From: Geoanaerobacter pelophilus
GTDB lineage: Bacteria > Desulfobacterota > Desulfuromonadia > Geobacterales > DSM-12255
Length of the DNA stretch: 64,000 nt
Reading direction: 5' to 3'
NCBI RefSeq assembly: GCF_018476885.1
Contig: NZ_JAHCVJ010000001.1
Coordinates: 868,001 to 932,000 of the forward strand
Made by a program: the position numbers and the translations under genes. Positions 6,510 to 16,169 of this stretch are shown here, one piece after another; the stretch's first letter is position 1, and each line of letters starts with the position of its first letter. Under the pieces are notes generated by a model, which saw only the letters and a program-made list of their open reading frames with translations, was not told where the DNA came from and did no database searches.

Positions 6510-9035
6510 TCAGGCCTCCCGGCTCTCAAAAGATATCTTCTTAATGACTGTTTCCAGGTCAGAAAGCCGGTACGGCTTCTGAATAAACCCGGAAATCCCT
6601 TTGCCCAGAAACCGCTGCGTCACTTCCTGCTCGTTATAGCCGCTGCTCATGATAACCTTGAGGTCCGGCCTCAGCTTCCTGAGCTCGGTAAAGGTCTGCT
6701 CTCCGTCAAGATGCGGCATCATAAGATCTATGATAACCAGCGATATTTCGGGATGCCGCTGGAAGACATCGAGTGCTTCTCTGCCGTCTAAAGCGGTTAT
6801 CACTTCAAAACCGAGCATTTTCAGCATTTCGCTGCCAATATCGCACACTGTCTCTTCGTCATCGACAAAGAGCACCAGGCCTCTACCCTGCCAGCTTTCC
6901 CGGGCATCCCGAGTTTCATTCGCCTGCTCTTCAGGTTTACTGGTCGATGGCAACAGGATCTTGAACACACTCCCTTGTCCAGGCTCACTGTAAATCTTTA
7001 TTAACCCTTTGTGACCCCTGATTATGCCAAGCACGGCAGCCATCCCGAGGCCACGCCCGGTAAACTTGGTGGTGAAAAACGGGTCAAAGATCCTCTTCAT
7101 GGTCTCCTTGTCCATGCCGCATCCATTATCAGAGACTTCGACATAGACATATACACCACCGGGCAGGTTATCTTCCAGCCACACGTCCCGCAGGAAAGCA
7201 CTGTTACACTCCATGCTGCCGGTCGCAATGGAAATGACTCCACTCCTCTCGCCGATAGCCTCTGAGGCATTAATCACGAGGTTCATGAGCACCTGCCGGA
7301 GCTGAGTCGCATCAGCTTCAACCAAGGGAAGAGGTCTCGTCAGGCTAAAACTGAGCACCGCCTTCTTCGAGATCGACACCTCCAGCATATGCCCCATCTC
7401 TTCAATCAGCCTGTTCATATCGATCGACTCGATGACAAACTTACCTTTGCCCGAATAGGCGAGCATCTGGCGTGCCAGGTCGGTTGCGCGAGTAGCAGCG
7501 CTTTCGATCCGCCGCAGGTTTTCCACAATTGGCGATTCCGGACTGATCTGCATTAAAGCAATATCGGCGTTGCCAATAACGGCAGTAAGGATGTTGTTAA
7601 AATCGTGTGCTATCCCACCGGCCAAGACCCCAAGGCTTTCCAGTTTTTGCGAATGGCGCATTTTATCTTCAAGCAGCCGTTTTTCTTCTTCAGCCCGTTT
7701 CCGCAATGTCACGTCGGAAAAGATTGTGGCAAAGCCTTCATCCTCCCACTTTATGGCAGATATCGAGAAATACTTCCCCATCGACTCGAAATAAGTCTCA
7801 AAGTTCAGGGGAGCGCCGGTCGAAATCGGCGTCAGGAACTCATCCAGATAGGGCGGCGACTCGGTACTATAAGCTTCGGTGGCAAGTTTGCCAATAACGG
7901 TACTTCTCGAAAGGCCGATGATACTCTCATAGGCAGGGTTAGCATCGACAATGCGGTAGTTTACAATGGCACCAGTGCTGTCCCGCACGATGCGATGCAA
8001 TGCCACCCCTTCGCCCATATTCTCGAACAGGGAGCGGAATTTGCTTTCACTTGCCGCCAGCTCCCGGAGCGCCTGCCTCCGCTCACTCATATCCCTGGCT
8101 ACGGCGCAGTTATACTCCTTGCCCTGAAACTTGACAAAATTGGCCATCACCTCTACATCGATGAGCCTGCCGTCCTTGGCCCTGTGAATGGTTTCAACCC
8201 TCTGGCCCCCTTTCTCTGCAAGCTCCTGCCAATGCTCCGACCACTTGCCTGTAGGGAACCCGGGGTCAATATCCATAACCGACATTTGCAGGAACTCTTC
8301 TCGCGAGTAGCCAAGCATCAAGCATGCAGCATCGTTTACTCGACAGAAACGCCCCTCGTGATCGAGCCAGAAAATAGAATCGACAATCCGGTCCAGAGAA
8401 AATATCGCCATCTGCAGTTGCTCATCCTTCTCGCGCAACACAGCTTCAGCATGTTTACGCTCTGAGATATCGCGGACAAAACTGTAGAATATCCCTCCCC
8501 GGTCACTACTGTAGTTGACGCTGGCCTCCAAATCCAACAACGAACCGTCACTCCTGCGATGCACGGATTCGAAACAGTCATAGCCCTTATCAATGATTGC
8601 CCGGCAATGCTCCACAACCTCATCGCTGCTCTCACAGGCTTCGACATCCGAGATTTGCATCGACAGGAGCTGTTCACGGCTGTAACCCAACATTGAGCAG
8701 TAAGCGTTATTGACCTCGAGAAACCTGCCTTCCATGTCGCTCACATAGAAACCGTCGCGGGTGGTGTCGAGGATGGTCTTCAGCTCCTTAACCACTCCGA
8801 TCCGTGCCGCCAGACGCGAGATCAACCCGTACAGAAGAATTGCCGTCACCAGCACAAAAAACCATCCTTTGATGGTAGCTAGTAACGTTATAAGTTCCTT
8901 GTCGGTGACAAACTGTGAGAGCATCCGGTCGGAGAGCAGAATCCACAGGCTGGAGACAACAGAATATATCAATACTATCTTGAATGCCGGTCTTGACGGG
9001 ATGTATCGCGCGGTTGCGCCTCGCTTATCAGTCAT
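6510..9035 (-). CDS. hybrid sensor histidine kinase (2 TM, 3 PAS, HisKA, HATPase, REC)
   Basis: An 841-residue membrane-bound hybrid kinase. Two hydrophobic segments (about 18-36 and 50-70) enclose a very short loop, so sensing is probably by the three PAS domains (about 85-200, 210-325, 335-455). The H box LAGGIAHDFNNILTAVIGN carries the phospho-accepting His near residue 478. The N box NLVINASEAI and G boxes DNGCGM and GRGLGMAAV follow, and a C-terminal REC domain has Asp near 769 (LVIIDLMMP). There is no output domain, so a further partner must take the signal. It heads the operon kinase-aminopeptidase-FapA. Confidence 0.93.
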   Translation of the reverse strand: MTDKRGATARYIPSRPAFKIVLIYSVVSSLWILLSDRMLSQFVTDKELITLLATIKGWFFVLVTAILLYGLISRLAARIGVVKELKTILDTTRDGFYVSDMEGRFLEVNNAYCSMLGYSREQLLSMQISDVEACESSDEVVEHCRAIIDKGYDCFESVHRRSDGSLLDLEASVNYSSDRGGIFYSFVRDISERKHAEAVLREKDEQLQMAIFSLDRIVDSIFWLDHEGRFCRVNDAACLMLGYSREEFLQMSVMDIDPGFPTGKWSEHWQELAEKGGQRVETIHRAKDGRLIDVEVMANFVKFQGKEYNCAVARDMSERRQALRELAASESKFRSLFENMGEGVALHRIVRDSTGAIVNYRIVDANPAYESIIGLSRSTVIGKLATEAYSTESPPYLDEFLTPISTGAPLNFETYFESMGKYFSISAIKWEDEGFATIFSDVTLRKRAEEEKRLLEDKMRHSQKLESLGVLAGGIAHDFNNILTAVIGNADIALMQISPESPIVENLRRIESAATRATDLARQMLAYSGKGKFVIESIDMNRLIEEMGHMLEVSISKKAVLSFSLTRPLPLVEADATQLRQVLMNLVINASEAIGERSGVISIATGSMECNSAFLRDVWLEDNLPGGVYVYVEVSDNGCGMDKETMKRIFDPFFTTKFTGRGLGMAAVLGIIRGHKGLIKIYSEPGQGSVFKILLPSTSKPEEQANETRDARESWQGRGLVLFVDDEETVCDIGSEMLKMLGFEVITALDGREALDVFQRHPEISLVIIDLMMPHLDGEQTFTELRKLRPDLKVIMSSGYNEQEVTQRFLGKGISGFIQKPYRLSDLETVIKKISFESREA

Positions 9036-9454
9036 ATTGACTCCCAGTCTGCACCTCCAAAGTCAGAGGTGTGCCGGTTGCTGCAAGAAAATGGTCTGCC
9101 AGAGAATCGCTAACTCATGAAAGAAGAACGAAGCGTGTGTTACTATTAATAATTCATAGAAGTGAATTGTCAACGCCAATAAAATAATGGCAATAACCAG
9201 ATTAGCCACTGAGATAGGCGCCTTACTGATAATCATACTCACATGTATCCTAAACAGCCATCAGATAAATATGAAAGATTTTGTCCGGCTGATTCTGAAC
9301 AAACTCCAATGGACTTTATTTTTAGCTTGATTAGACAAGGCGTGTTGTGCTAATAGTTGCATACTGTATACACAGGCATCAAGGCAATTTCCCAAACAAA
9401 AGCAAATAGTTACTACATTTCCGGGCACTGCCGCACGGTTATTTGGAGGCGCAC
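9036..9454. other. AT-rich divergent intergenic region
   Basis: About 420 bases separate the divergent kinase and sfrB genes. No open frame with a ribosome binding site was found. A short inverted repeat (CACCTC/GAGGTG near 9052-9071) precedes the kinase gene. A self-complementary GTATAC lies near 9366. No convincing -35/-10 pair or sigma-54 site could be assigned to sfrB. Confidence 0.5.
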
Positions 9455-11473
9455 GTGGCACAGGTGGTTTTTTCCAGCTGGGGGAGAAACATAGTTGACA
9501 ACCGCGCAAGCGGTGAGGCAAAAGAGGCGGTATTTCGCCTCCCTACAACCTTTAACGGCGAGACCCCCCTCGGCGCATTCATGGGCTGGGACGGAATAAT
9601 TCTTTACGACAGGGATGTGGACGTCCCGGCAATGGTGGCAGAATACATGCGCCGCCTTCAGACCATGTATGTCTGCGGTAAATGCACCCCGGGCAAAAAA
9701 GGGACAAAGGTTATCATGGATACCCTTGCGGCCATTATCGACGGTAAAGGCAAGGAATCCGATCTGGCCGTCGTAGAGGATCTTGCAGAGCTGTTGAAGA
9801 ACTGCAAATGCACCCTTTGCCCGACCTCGACAGTGCCGGTGTTCGACGCGGTAAAACATTTCCGTGACGATTTCATCGCTTATATCAACGGCACCAAGAC
9901 CGCCCAGGCGAAACACCGCCTCATCCATCGTTATACCGCTCCTTGCCAGGACAAATGTCCTGCCCACATCGATATACCTGCCTACATTGAGGCGATAAAA
10001 GAGTATCGTTACGATGAATCGCTGGAGATCATTCGCGAAAACATGCCGCTGCCATCCGTCTGCGGCCGCGTCTGCCCGCACCCCTGCGAAACCGCCTGCC
10101 GTCGCAAGCAGGTGGATGAGCCGATCAGCATCATGGTGCTCAAACGTACCGCCTCCGACTATGAGTGGCAACATCAGATCAAGCCGCCCATGGTTCCCAA
10201 ACCGAAAAAGTCCAAGACCGTCGGCATCATCGGCGCCGGACCGGCCGGTGTGGCAGCAGCCTACTATCTGGCGCTGGAGGGCTACACCAGCACTATTTAC
10301 GAGGCACTCCCCGAAGGGTTCGCCGGCGGGATGATCGCAGTAGGCATCCCCCCCTACCGTATGCCGCGTAACCTGCTGCAGCGCGATATCGACATTATCT
10401 GCTCCATGGGTTCCGAGATCAAATACGGCGTCAAAGTCGGCAAGGATATCTCGCTGACAGAACTGAAGCAGAAGCATGAGGCAGTATTCATTGCGCCCGG
10501 TGCCCACCGCTCCAAGCCGATGGGCGTGGAAGGTGAAGACAAGGGTTATAAAGGATTCCTCAGAGGCGGCATCGACTTCCTCCGCGAAGCTTACATGAAA
10601 CAACCGACCGGCATGGGCAAAAAGGTCTGCGTAGTCGGCGGCGGCAATACCGCCATTGACTGTGTCAGGGTTGCCCTGCGCGAAGGCGCCGACGAATCGA
10701 TCCTTCTCTACCGCCGCTCCCGCAAGGAAATGCCGGCTGACGTCTGGGAAGTTGATGGAGCCGACGAAGAAGGGGTACGTTTCGAGTTTCAGGTGCTCCC
10801 CACCAAGATCATTGTCGATGACAAGGATCAGGTGACCGGCGTCGAATGCGTTCGCATGGCCATGGGTGAGCCTGATGCTTCAGGCCGTCGTCGTCCGGAA
10901 CCGGTTGCCGGCAGCGAGTTCATCGTTGAATGCGATACCGTAATCCCGGCTATCGGCCAGGACCCGGACCTGTCGTTCATTCCACCTGACCTCGGGATCG
11001 ACATCACCAAGTGGAATACCGTCGTCACCAAAAACGTCCCGCTCAAAGGGGCTGACGGCAAGGCGCTGCTCGATGGCATGGGCAACCCGCTTTCGCGGAT
11101 CCTGATCACCGACATGGATGGAGTTTTCGCCGGTGGTGACGCCGAAATCGGGCCTCTGACCGTTGTGGCCTGCATCGGTAACGCCCATCGCGCCGCCAGG
11201 GTTATCCAGAGATGGCTCGAAGAAGGAAAGGCATACCTGTCGGATGACGACCTGATGGAAGATATCCTCAATTATCTCCCTGTTTATGACAAGAACGAGC
11301 AGGTGCCATGGCTTGATTCGGCCAGCCGGGCCCACCAGGCCGAAGTCCATGGCAAAGAGCGCGCAAGCTGCGGTAACTACAGCGAAGTAGAACTGGGATT
11401 TAAGGATAGTCAGGCGGTCAAAGAAGCGGAGAGATGCCTGCGCTGCTATAGAATGGCAATGATCGCCGTCTAA
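9455..11473 (+). CDS. sfrB: NADPH oxidoreductase subunit, SfrB type (FAD/NAD(P)-binding, FeS)
   Basis: A 672-residue flavoprotein of the glutamate-synthase small-chain type, matching in order, size and partner the beta subunit of the cytoplasmic SfrAB NADPH oxidoreductase of Geobacter, first purified as a soluble Fe(III) reductase. Cysteine groups at about 70-130 (CGKC, CKCTLC) form a NuoF-like iron-sulfur region. CQDKCPAHIDIPAY and CGRVCPHPCETACRR follow, then the FAD loop GIIGAGPAGVAAA near 256 and the NADPH loop VCVVGGGNTAID near 390. The C-terminus adds CLRC. GTG 9455 has GGAGG five bases upstream and is preferred to TTG 9443, which would contain part of that site. sfrA starts 33 bases later. 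Confidence 0.88.
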   Translation: MAQVVFSSWGRNIVDNRASGEAKEAVFRLPTTFNGETPLGAFMGWDGIILYDRDVDVPAMVAEYMRRLQTMYVCGKCTPGKKGTKVIMDTLAAIIDGKGKESDLAVVEDLAELLKNCKCTLCPTSTVPVFDAVKHFRDDFIAYINGTKTAQAKHRLIHRYTAPCQDKCPAHIDIPAYIEAIKEYRYDESLEIIRENMPLPSVCGRVCPHPCETACRRKQVDEPISIMVLKRTASDYEWQHQIKPPMVPKPKKSKTVGIIGAGPAGVAAAYYLALEGYTSTIYEALPEGFAGGMIAVGIPPYRMPRNLLQRDIDIICSMGSEIKYGVKVGKDISLTELKQKHEAVFIAPGAHRSKPMGVEGEDKGYKGFLRGGIDFLREAYMKQPTGMGKKVCVVGGGNTAIDCVRVALREGADESILLYRRSRKEMPADVWEVDGADEEGVRFEFQVLPTKIIVDDKDQVTGVECVRMAMGEPDASGRRRPEPVAGSEFIVECDTVIPAIGQDPDLSFIPPDLGIDITKWNTVVTKNVPLKGADGKALLDGMGNPLSRILITDMDGVFAGGDAEIGPLTVVACIGNAHRAARVIQRWLEEGKAYLSDDDLMEDILNYLPVYDKNEQVPWLDSASRAHQAEVHGKERASCGNYSEVELGFKDSQAVKEAERCLRCYRMAMIAV

Positions 11474-11506
11474 CAAATATTTTTCTCTTTCAGGGAGTTA
11501 ATGCAT

Positions 11507-14023
11507 ATGGTCACATTGACAATCGACGGCAGGGACGTAACCGTAGCAAAAGGTTCCACAATCCTTGAGGCCGCTCGTCAGATAGGAATATCGATCCCAA
11601 CCCTTTGCTGGCTGGAAAAAGTCTCCCCGACCGGCGCCTGCAGAATTTGCGCAGTCGAGGTTGAAGGGGTTGACCGCACCATGACCGCCTGCAACACCCC
11701 GGTCAAGGAAGGGATCAAGGTAACCACCCAGTCCGAGAACCTTACCGTAATCCGGCGCAAAGTCATGGAACTGATGCTGGTGAACCACCCGCTGGACTGT
11801 CCGGTGTGTGATGCAGCCGGCGAGTGCGACCTGCAGAACTGCACCTACGGGATGGAAGCCAATCGGCCGGGGTACTCAGCCAACCTGGAGCGTCAGCAGA
11901 TCCGCTACGACTGGCCGCTGATCGAAAGCGATCCCAATCGCTGCATCCTCTGCGAAAAGTGCGTCAAGGTCGACCATGAAGTCGTTGGCTGCGATGCCAT
12001 TCATGTTGTCAATCGCGGCGACAACACCATTATCGACACGATTGACGCTAAGCCTCTCAATTGCGAATTCTGCGGCAACTGCGTCGGCGCCTGCCCGACC
12101 GGGACCCTCATCTCCAAACCGTTCAAATTCCGCGGCCGCCCCTGGACCTTTACCGTAACCAAAAGCATCTGCGGTTTCTGCTCCACTGGCTGCCAGATCG
12201 AATACCACTCTCGCAACAACCGCGTCGAGCGGGTTACCAGCGACGACTCCACCTACAACAGCGGCAACATCTGCATCAACGGCCGCTTCGGCTATGCCTA
12301 TCTCAACGATGCAACCCGTCTTACCGTACCGATGGTTTCGCAAGCCAAATCCGACTGGAACAAGGCCATGGCCTTTGCCTCCCAGAAGATCAAGGAGCTC
12401 GGCGGCGATGCCTTTGCAGGAATCGGTTCACCGCGGGTCACCAACGAAGAGAGCTTCCTGTTCCAGAAGCTGATCAGAAAAGGGATCGGTTCCAACAATA
12501 TCGATTCTGAGGCCAGATTTGGCTTTGCCCAGGCAAAGGAACTCCTCTGGAAGCGCCTGGGTGGCGCCGGTGCCGGACCGACCATCGACAAGATCGACAA
12601 GGCTGACGCGATCATCATTATCGGCAGCGATCTCAACGCCGAATCAACCGGGGTGGAATACCGGGCCATCAAGGCTGCCACCAAGAATGACGCCCGGGTG
12701 ATCCTGGCACATAGCCGCGACGTCAAGATGAAGAAGTTTGCCAACACCCATCTCAAATACAAGCCAGGGGCGGAAACAGCTGTTGTTGCCGGCCTGATCA
12801 AGGCTATCCTGGATAACGGCGCAGAAAAGACCGATTTTATCGCAGCGAAAACAGCGGGGCTCGACACCCTCAAAGCATCACTGGCAGCCCAGCAACTGTC
12901 GGTCATTGCGGAAACGGCAGGCGTATCAGAAGCCGATCTCAACGAAGCTGCCGGTTACCTGAAAGGGAAAAAGAATGTCATGATCCTTTTCGGCGCCGAT
13001 GTCATCCGGGGCAACGCTACAACCGACGCCGTCAATGCCATTACCGACCTCGCGCTGCTGCTCGGCGCTCCTACTGCTGAAAACGGCGGCATCATCGCGA
13101 TCGAGCAGAAGAACAACATCCAGGGGATGCTCGACATGGGGGTTTCTCCCAACTTCCTCCCTGGTTACAAGCACGCTGACAAACCGGGCAAAGACCTGTG
13201 GCAGATCATCGAGGCCATTGAGCAGGGTTCCATCAAAGGTCTTTATATCCTCGGTGCCGACCCGCTGGCATCATTCCCCGAGAATGGCAGGATCAAGGCT
13301 GCCCTCGCCAAACTCGAACTGCTGATAGTGCAGGATATCGCATCTAGCGAGCTGACCGAGATGGCCCATGTGGTCTTTCCGGGGGCTGCCGCTGCTGAGA
13401 AGAACGGAACCTTCACCACTCCGGACAATCGCATCCAGTGTCTGACCCGCGCCGTATCCCCTCCGGGCGAAGCAAGAGAGGATTGGGATATCATTGCCGA
13501 GCTGTACAACCGGCTGACCGGTGAACCGCACGCCCGGAAAGTCTCGGATGTAACGGCTGAGCTGAAAGAGGAAGTCGCCTTTTACACCGGCAGCTGCCAA
13601 ATGGTAGATGGCCGTTGTTCCGGTTTGGTCAAACAGCTTGATGCAACACCGGCAACTTTCAACTTTAACGGCATCAGCACCATTGGTGCCGCCACAGTCG
13701 ACAACCAGTTTCCATTCTTCCTTTCCGTTGGCGCCATCGGCTTCCATAACGGCACCATGTCAACCCGCTCGGAGAATAACCTGTCGGTTTCCGGCACCGG
13801 CTACATCGAGATTGCCGAAGAAGATGCCAAGCGGCTCGGAATTGCCGACGGCTCGACCGTCAAAGTAAGCTCTACAGCTGGCGGCATCTCGGGATTGGCC
13901 AAGGTCAGCGCCAAACTTCAGCCGGGATTGCTATTCGCCCCTTACCACTTCCGCGAACTTAATGCTGCTGCACTGCTTCAGCGAAGCGGTAACATCACCA
14001 CGGTAAAAATCGAAAAAACCTGA
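11507..14023 (+). CDS. sfrA: NADPH oxidoreductase subunit, SfrA type (NuoG-like, FeS, molybdopterin fold)
   Basis: An 838-residue NuoG-like subunit. An N-terminal [2Fe-2S] ferredoxin domain (CWLEKVSPTGACRIC) is followed by HPLDCPVCDAAGECDLQ, two [4Fe-4S] groups (CILCEKC, CEFCGNCVGAC) and a molybdopterin-oxidoreductase fold opening with CGFCSTGC near residue 222 and ending in a molydop-binding domain. With SfrB it should form the cytosolic NADPH-oxidising complex. In Geobacter this is linked to NADP(H) balance in acetate metabolism rather than respiratory metal reduction. Two ATGs lie at 11501 and 11507; AGGGAG is nine bases from the second and only three from the first, so 11507 is chosen. 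Whether molybdenum is bound is unclear. Confidence 0.88.
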   Translation: MVTLTIDGRDVTVAKGSTILEAARQIGISIPTLCWLEKVSPTGACRICAVEVEGVDRTMTACNTPVKEGIKVTTQSENLTVIRRKVMELMLVNHPLDCPVCDAAGECDLQNCTYGMEANRPGYSANLERQQIRYDWPLIESDPNRCILCEKCVKVDHEVVGCDAIHVVNRGDNTIIDTIDAKPLNCEFCGNCVGACPTGTLISKPFKFRGRPWTFTVTKSICGFCSTGCQIEYHSRNNRVERVTSDDSTYNSGNICINGRFGYAYLNDATRLTVPMVSQAKSDWNKAMAFASQKIKELGGDAFAGIGSPRVTNEESFLFQKLIRKGIGSNNIDSEARFGFAQAKELLWKRLGGAGAGPTIDKIDKADAIIIIGSDLNAESTGVEYRAIKAATKNDARVILAHSRDVKMKKFANTHLKYKPGAETAVVAGLIKAILDNGAEKTDFIAAKTAGLDTLKASLAAQQLSVIAETAGVSEADLNEAAGYLKGKKNVMILFGADVIRGNATTDAVNAITDLALLLGAPTAENGGIIAIEQKNNIQGMLDMGVSPNFLPGYKHADKPGKDLWQIIEAIEQGSIKGLYILGADPLASFPENGRIKAALAKLELLIVQDIASSELTEMAHVVFPGAAAAEKNGTFTTPDNRIQCLTRAVSPPGEAREDWDIIAELYNRLTGEPHARKVSDVTAELKEEVAFYTGSCQMVDGRCSGLVKQLDATPATFNFNGISTIGAATVDNQFPFFLSVGAIGFHNGTMSTRSENNLSVSGTGYIEIAEEDAKRLGIADGSTVKVSSTAGGISGLAKVSAKLQPGLLFAPYHFRELNAAALLQRSGNITTVKIEKT

Positions 14024-14053
14024 TTTATTGACATTATCTGACTGCACTCTATC

Positions 14054-14080
14054 AAGCCCCGGACCTCCGGGGCTTTTTTT
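14054..14080 (+). terminator. intrinsic terminator of sfrBA
   Basis: AAGCCCCGG (14054-14062), loop ACCT, CCGGGGCTT (14067-14075) and a run of T to 14080. A textbook rho-independent terminator 30 bases after the sfrA stop. Confidence 0.9.
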
Positions 14081-14121
14081 ACGCTCTTGACCACAGGTCA
14101 TTGATACGGCATATTAGCCGC

Positions 14122-15450
14122 ATGAAAATGTCACGACTGCCAAAACTCCTCTACGCTGATTCCCAGGGAAATATCTACGATCATCCGCAGCTGTGCATGG
14201 CAGGGATGAACGGTGACACTGCCGTGCTCCCCGCAGATGTCGAATTGATCCCCCTGCCGGAAGACAGCCGGCTGTTCACCATCCCCAACACTCCGCCCAT
14301 TGCCTGGGACAACAGGCAGAAAAAATACGTTACCGTAGAGACGGTCCGCGAAGGCAGGCGGGAGAACCGGATCCAGGCAGTATCGGCCTTCATGGCTCCC
14401 GGTTTTGTCAGAACACTGCTGCCGGCCTGTGACTACAGCAAAAAGAAGGTTCATCTCCCGCTCTGGTCATACACTGCGGTGGGGTGGGATGAAGAGAACG
14501 AGCGGTTTGTGGTTGCAGCAAGCCGGGTTGATACCAACGAAAACTGGCTGCCGCGTAATTACGATGACCGACTGCTCGACCCGCTGGTAAAGAAGCGGGT
14601 AGAGGAGTTTCCGGAAAACCGGCTGCTGGTGCAGCTTGCCCGCTGTGCCGTTGATTACCACTGTTTTGCCGCGAAAAACCTTTTCTATAGGCGCTGGGAA
14701 GCCCCGATCCCCACCTCCCCTGCCTGCAACTCCCGCTGCCTTGGCTGCATCAGCCTCCAGCCGTCCGACTGCTGTCCCTCCAACCACGAACGGATACCGT
14801 TTGTCCCCACTCCTGAGGAGATCTGCGAACTGATGCTGCCGCACCTGAACGAGGCAGATGAGCCGATCGTCTCCTACGGCCAAGGGTGCGAAGGTGACCC
14901 AATCATGCAGGCAGACACCATTGCTGAAGCTACCAGACGGTTGAAAAATGCCACCAGTCGCGGCACGATAAACTTCAACTCCAACGGCTCATTCCCGGAC
15001 CGGATCAGGATGCTGTGTGATGCCGGGATGGATTCATTCAGGTTCTCCATGAATTCGGTGCGTGAAGAACTGTACAATGCCTATTACCGGCCAGTTGGCT
15101 ACAATTTTTCTGCAGTTGAGGAATCGCTGAGGATTGCCAAGGATGCCGGCCGCTTCACCATGATCAACTACCTGGTATCACCGGGGGTCTCGGACCATCC
15201 CGACGAAGTGCAGCAGCTCCTGGCCTTCATTGGCCGGACCGGTGTTGATATGATCCAGATGCGCAACCTCTCCATAGACCCTGATTTCTACAACAAGCGG
15301 ATGGAGGTGAAGGGGAAAGGGGTTGGGATGTACCGTCTTCTGGAAACCATTAAAAAGGAATACCCGCAGGTCCAGTTCGGCTACTTCAACCGAACCAGAG
15401 AGAAATTCTATCCCGCGGGTTATGAGAAGGGATGGCCAATTTCAGCCTAG
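14122..15450 (+). CDS. radical SAM protein of unknown substrate
   Basis: A 442-residue protein with a radical SAM CX3CX2C cluster motif (CNSRCLGC, about residue 203), followed by an unusual loop with two further cysteines (SDCC). GQGCEGDPI, NFNSNGSFPDRIR and FRFSMNSVREELYNAYYRP follow the radical SAM barrel pattern. The N-terminal 190 residues are not recognised. The start is uncertain: ATG 14122 and ATG 14128 are both possible and neither has a clear ribosome binding site; a TTG at 14101 is less likely. It follows the sfrBA terminator and may have its own promoter. Confidence 0.8.
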   Translation: MKMSRLPKLLYADSQGNIYDHPQLCMAGMNGDTAVLPADVELIPLPEDSRLFTIPNTPPIAWDNRQKKYVTVETVREGRRENRIQAVSAFMAPGFVRTLLPACDYSKKKVHLPLWSYTAVGWDEENERFVVAASRVDTNENWLPRNYDDRLLDPLVKKRVEEFPENRLLVQLARCAVDYHCFAAKNLFYRRWEAPIPTSPACNSRCLGCISLQPSDCCPSNHERIPFVPTPEEICELMLPHLNEADEPIVSYGQGCEGDPIMQADTIAEATRRLKNATSRGTINFNSNGSFPDRIRMLCDAGMDSFRFSMNSVREELYNAYYRPVGYNFSAVEESLRIAKDAGRFTMINYLVSPGVSDHPDEVQQLLAFIGRTGVDMIQMRNLSIDPDFYNKRMEVKGKGVGMYRLLETIKKEYPQVQFGYFNRTREKFYPAGYEKGWPISA

Positions 15451-15456
15451 TTAGAC

Positions 15457-15475
15457 TCTTGTGATGGCCACAAGA
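15457..15475. terminator. short hairpin between convergent genes
   Basis: TCTTGTG (15457-15463) and CACAAGA (15469-15475) form a 7-bp stem with a 5-base loop between the stops of the radical SAM and PEP-CTERM genes. No clear T run on either strand, so termination is uncertain. Confidence 0.35.
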
Positions 15476-15479
15476 TTAA

Positions 15480-16157
15480 TCAAAAACGTCTATTTATTCG
15501 TTTGAAGGCGAGTCCTGCAAGGCCAACACCGAGAAGAAGAATCGTAGATGGTTCTGGCACAGGTGGCGGGTCAGGTGTGATTTGAGTGTGATACGTTACG
15601 AACACATCAGAATGGACTAAAAATTGATCATAGCAACAGGTAACGCCTCTATCCAACCAAAACAAATCGACAGTGGCTTTAAAATCAAAAGGAATTGTTC
15701 CACTGCCAACAAACGGGGCAATATCAACGCCTGAGCCAACTTCTGCTGCAGTGATAGCCCAAATGTAATTGGTAGAATCAGCATCAACAAATACATCTCC
15801 ACCGAAAAAATTACTCTGAGTGTTGATAGGACTGCCATTTACAGGAAAGTTAAGGTTAAAAAGATAGGAAGCTGACACTCCGGTTAATAAGATTCCAGGA
15901 TTATTCCAATTATAAAACACCATGGGCCCTTCTGTTGATACCTTATATGATACATCTACAGAAGTAAGTTGCTCTCCCGCTAAAGAAGGTGACCATTTAT
16001 CAACATTAAACCTGTAATTGGAATTCAAAGTATAAGCCGAGTCAGATAGGTCAATAGTGTATTGTTTTGTATATGACGCTCCAAACGCAGTGCCGCACCA
16101 CACAACCAAAACTAGAAATGAGCTGGTATAAACATTAACCAATTTACTTATGACCAT
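15480..16157 (-). CDS. PEP-CTERM sorting domain protein
   Basis: A secreted 225-residue protein. It has an N-terminal hydrophobic signal (LVNVYTSSFLVLVVWCGTAFG) and a C-terminal PEP-CTERM sorting signal: VPEPST, a hydrophobic segment LLLGVGLAGLAF and a basic tail KRINRR. Such proteins are cleaved by an exosortase and found with exopolysaccharide producers. The central part is not recognised and is rich in aromatic and polar residues. Two in-frame ATGs (16169 and 16157) flank a run of nine G on the coding strand; the second is preferred because the G run can act as ribosome binding site. A sigma-54-type site lies about 80 bases upstream. Confidence 0.8.
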   Translation of the reverse strand: MVISKLVNVYTSSFLVLVVWCGTAFGASYTKQYTIDLSDSAYTLNSNYRFNVDKWSPSLAGEQLTSVDVSYKVSTEGPMVFYNWNNPGILLTGVSASYLFNLNFPVNGSPINTQSNFFGGDVFVDADSTNYIWAITAAEVGSGVDIAPFVGSGTIPFDFKATVDLFWLDRGVTCCYDQFLVHSDVFVTYHTQITPDPPPVPEPSTILLLGVGLAGLAFKRINRRF

Positions 16158-16169
16158 TCCCCCCCCCAT

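Noticed and set aside
7605-8465. 286-codon open frame on the plus strand inside the histidine kinase
   Set aside because: Antisense to three conserved PAS domains; no family likeness.
9413-10603. 396-codon open frame on the minus strand
   Set aside because: It is fully antisense to sfrB, has no ribosome binding site or recognisable family, and reflects codon bias of a GC-rich gene.
14028-14055. TTGACA-N16-TATCAA as a promoter of the radical SAM gene
   Set aside because: Its start site would fall inside the sfrBA terminator hairpin, and the -10 is poor.
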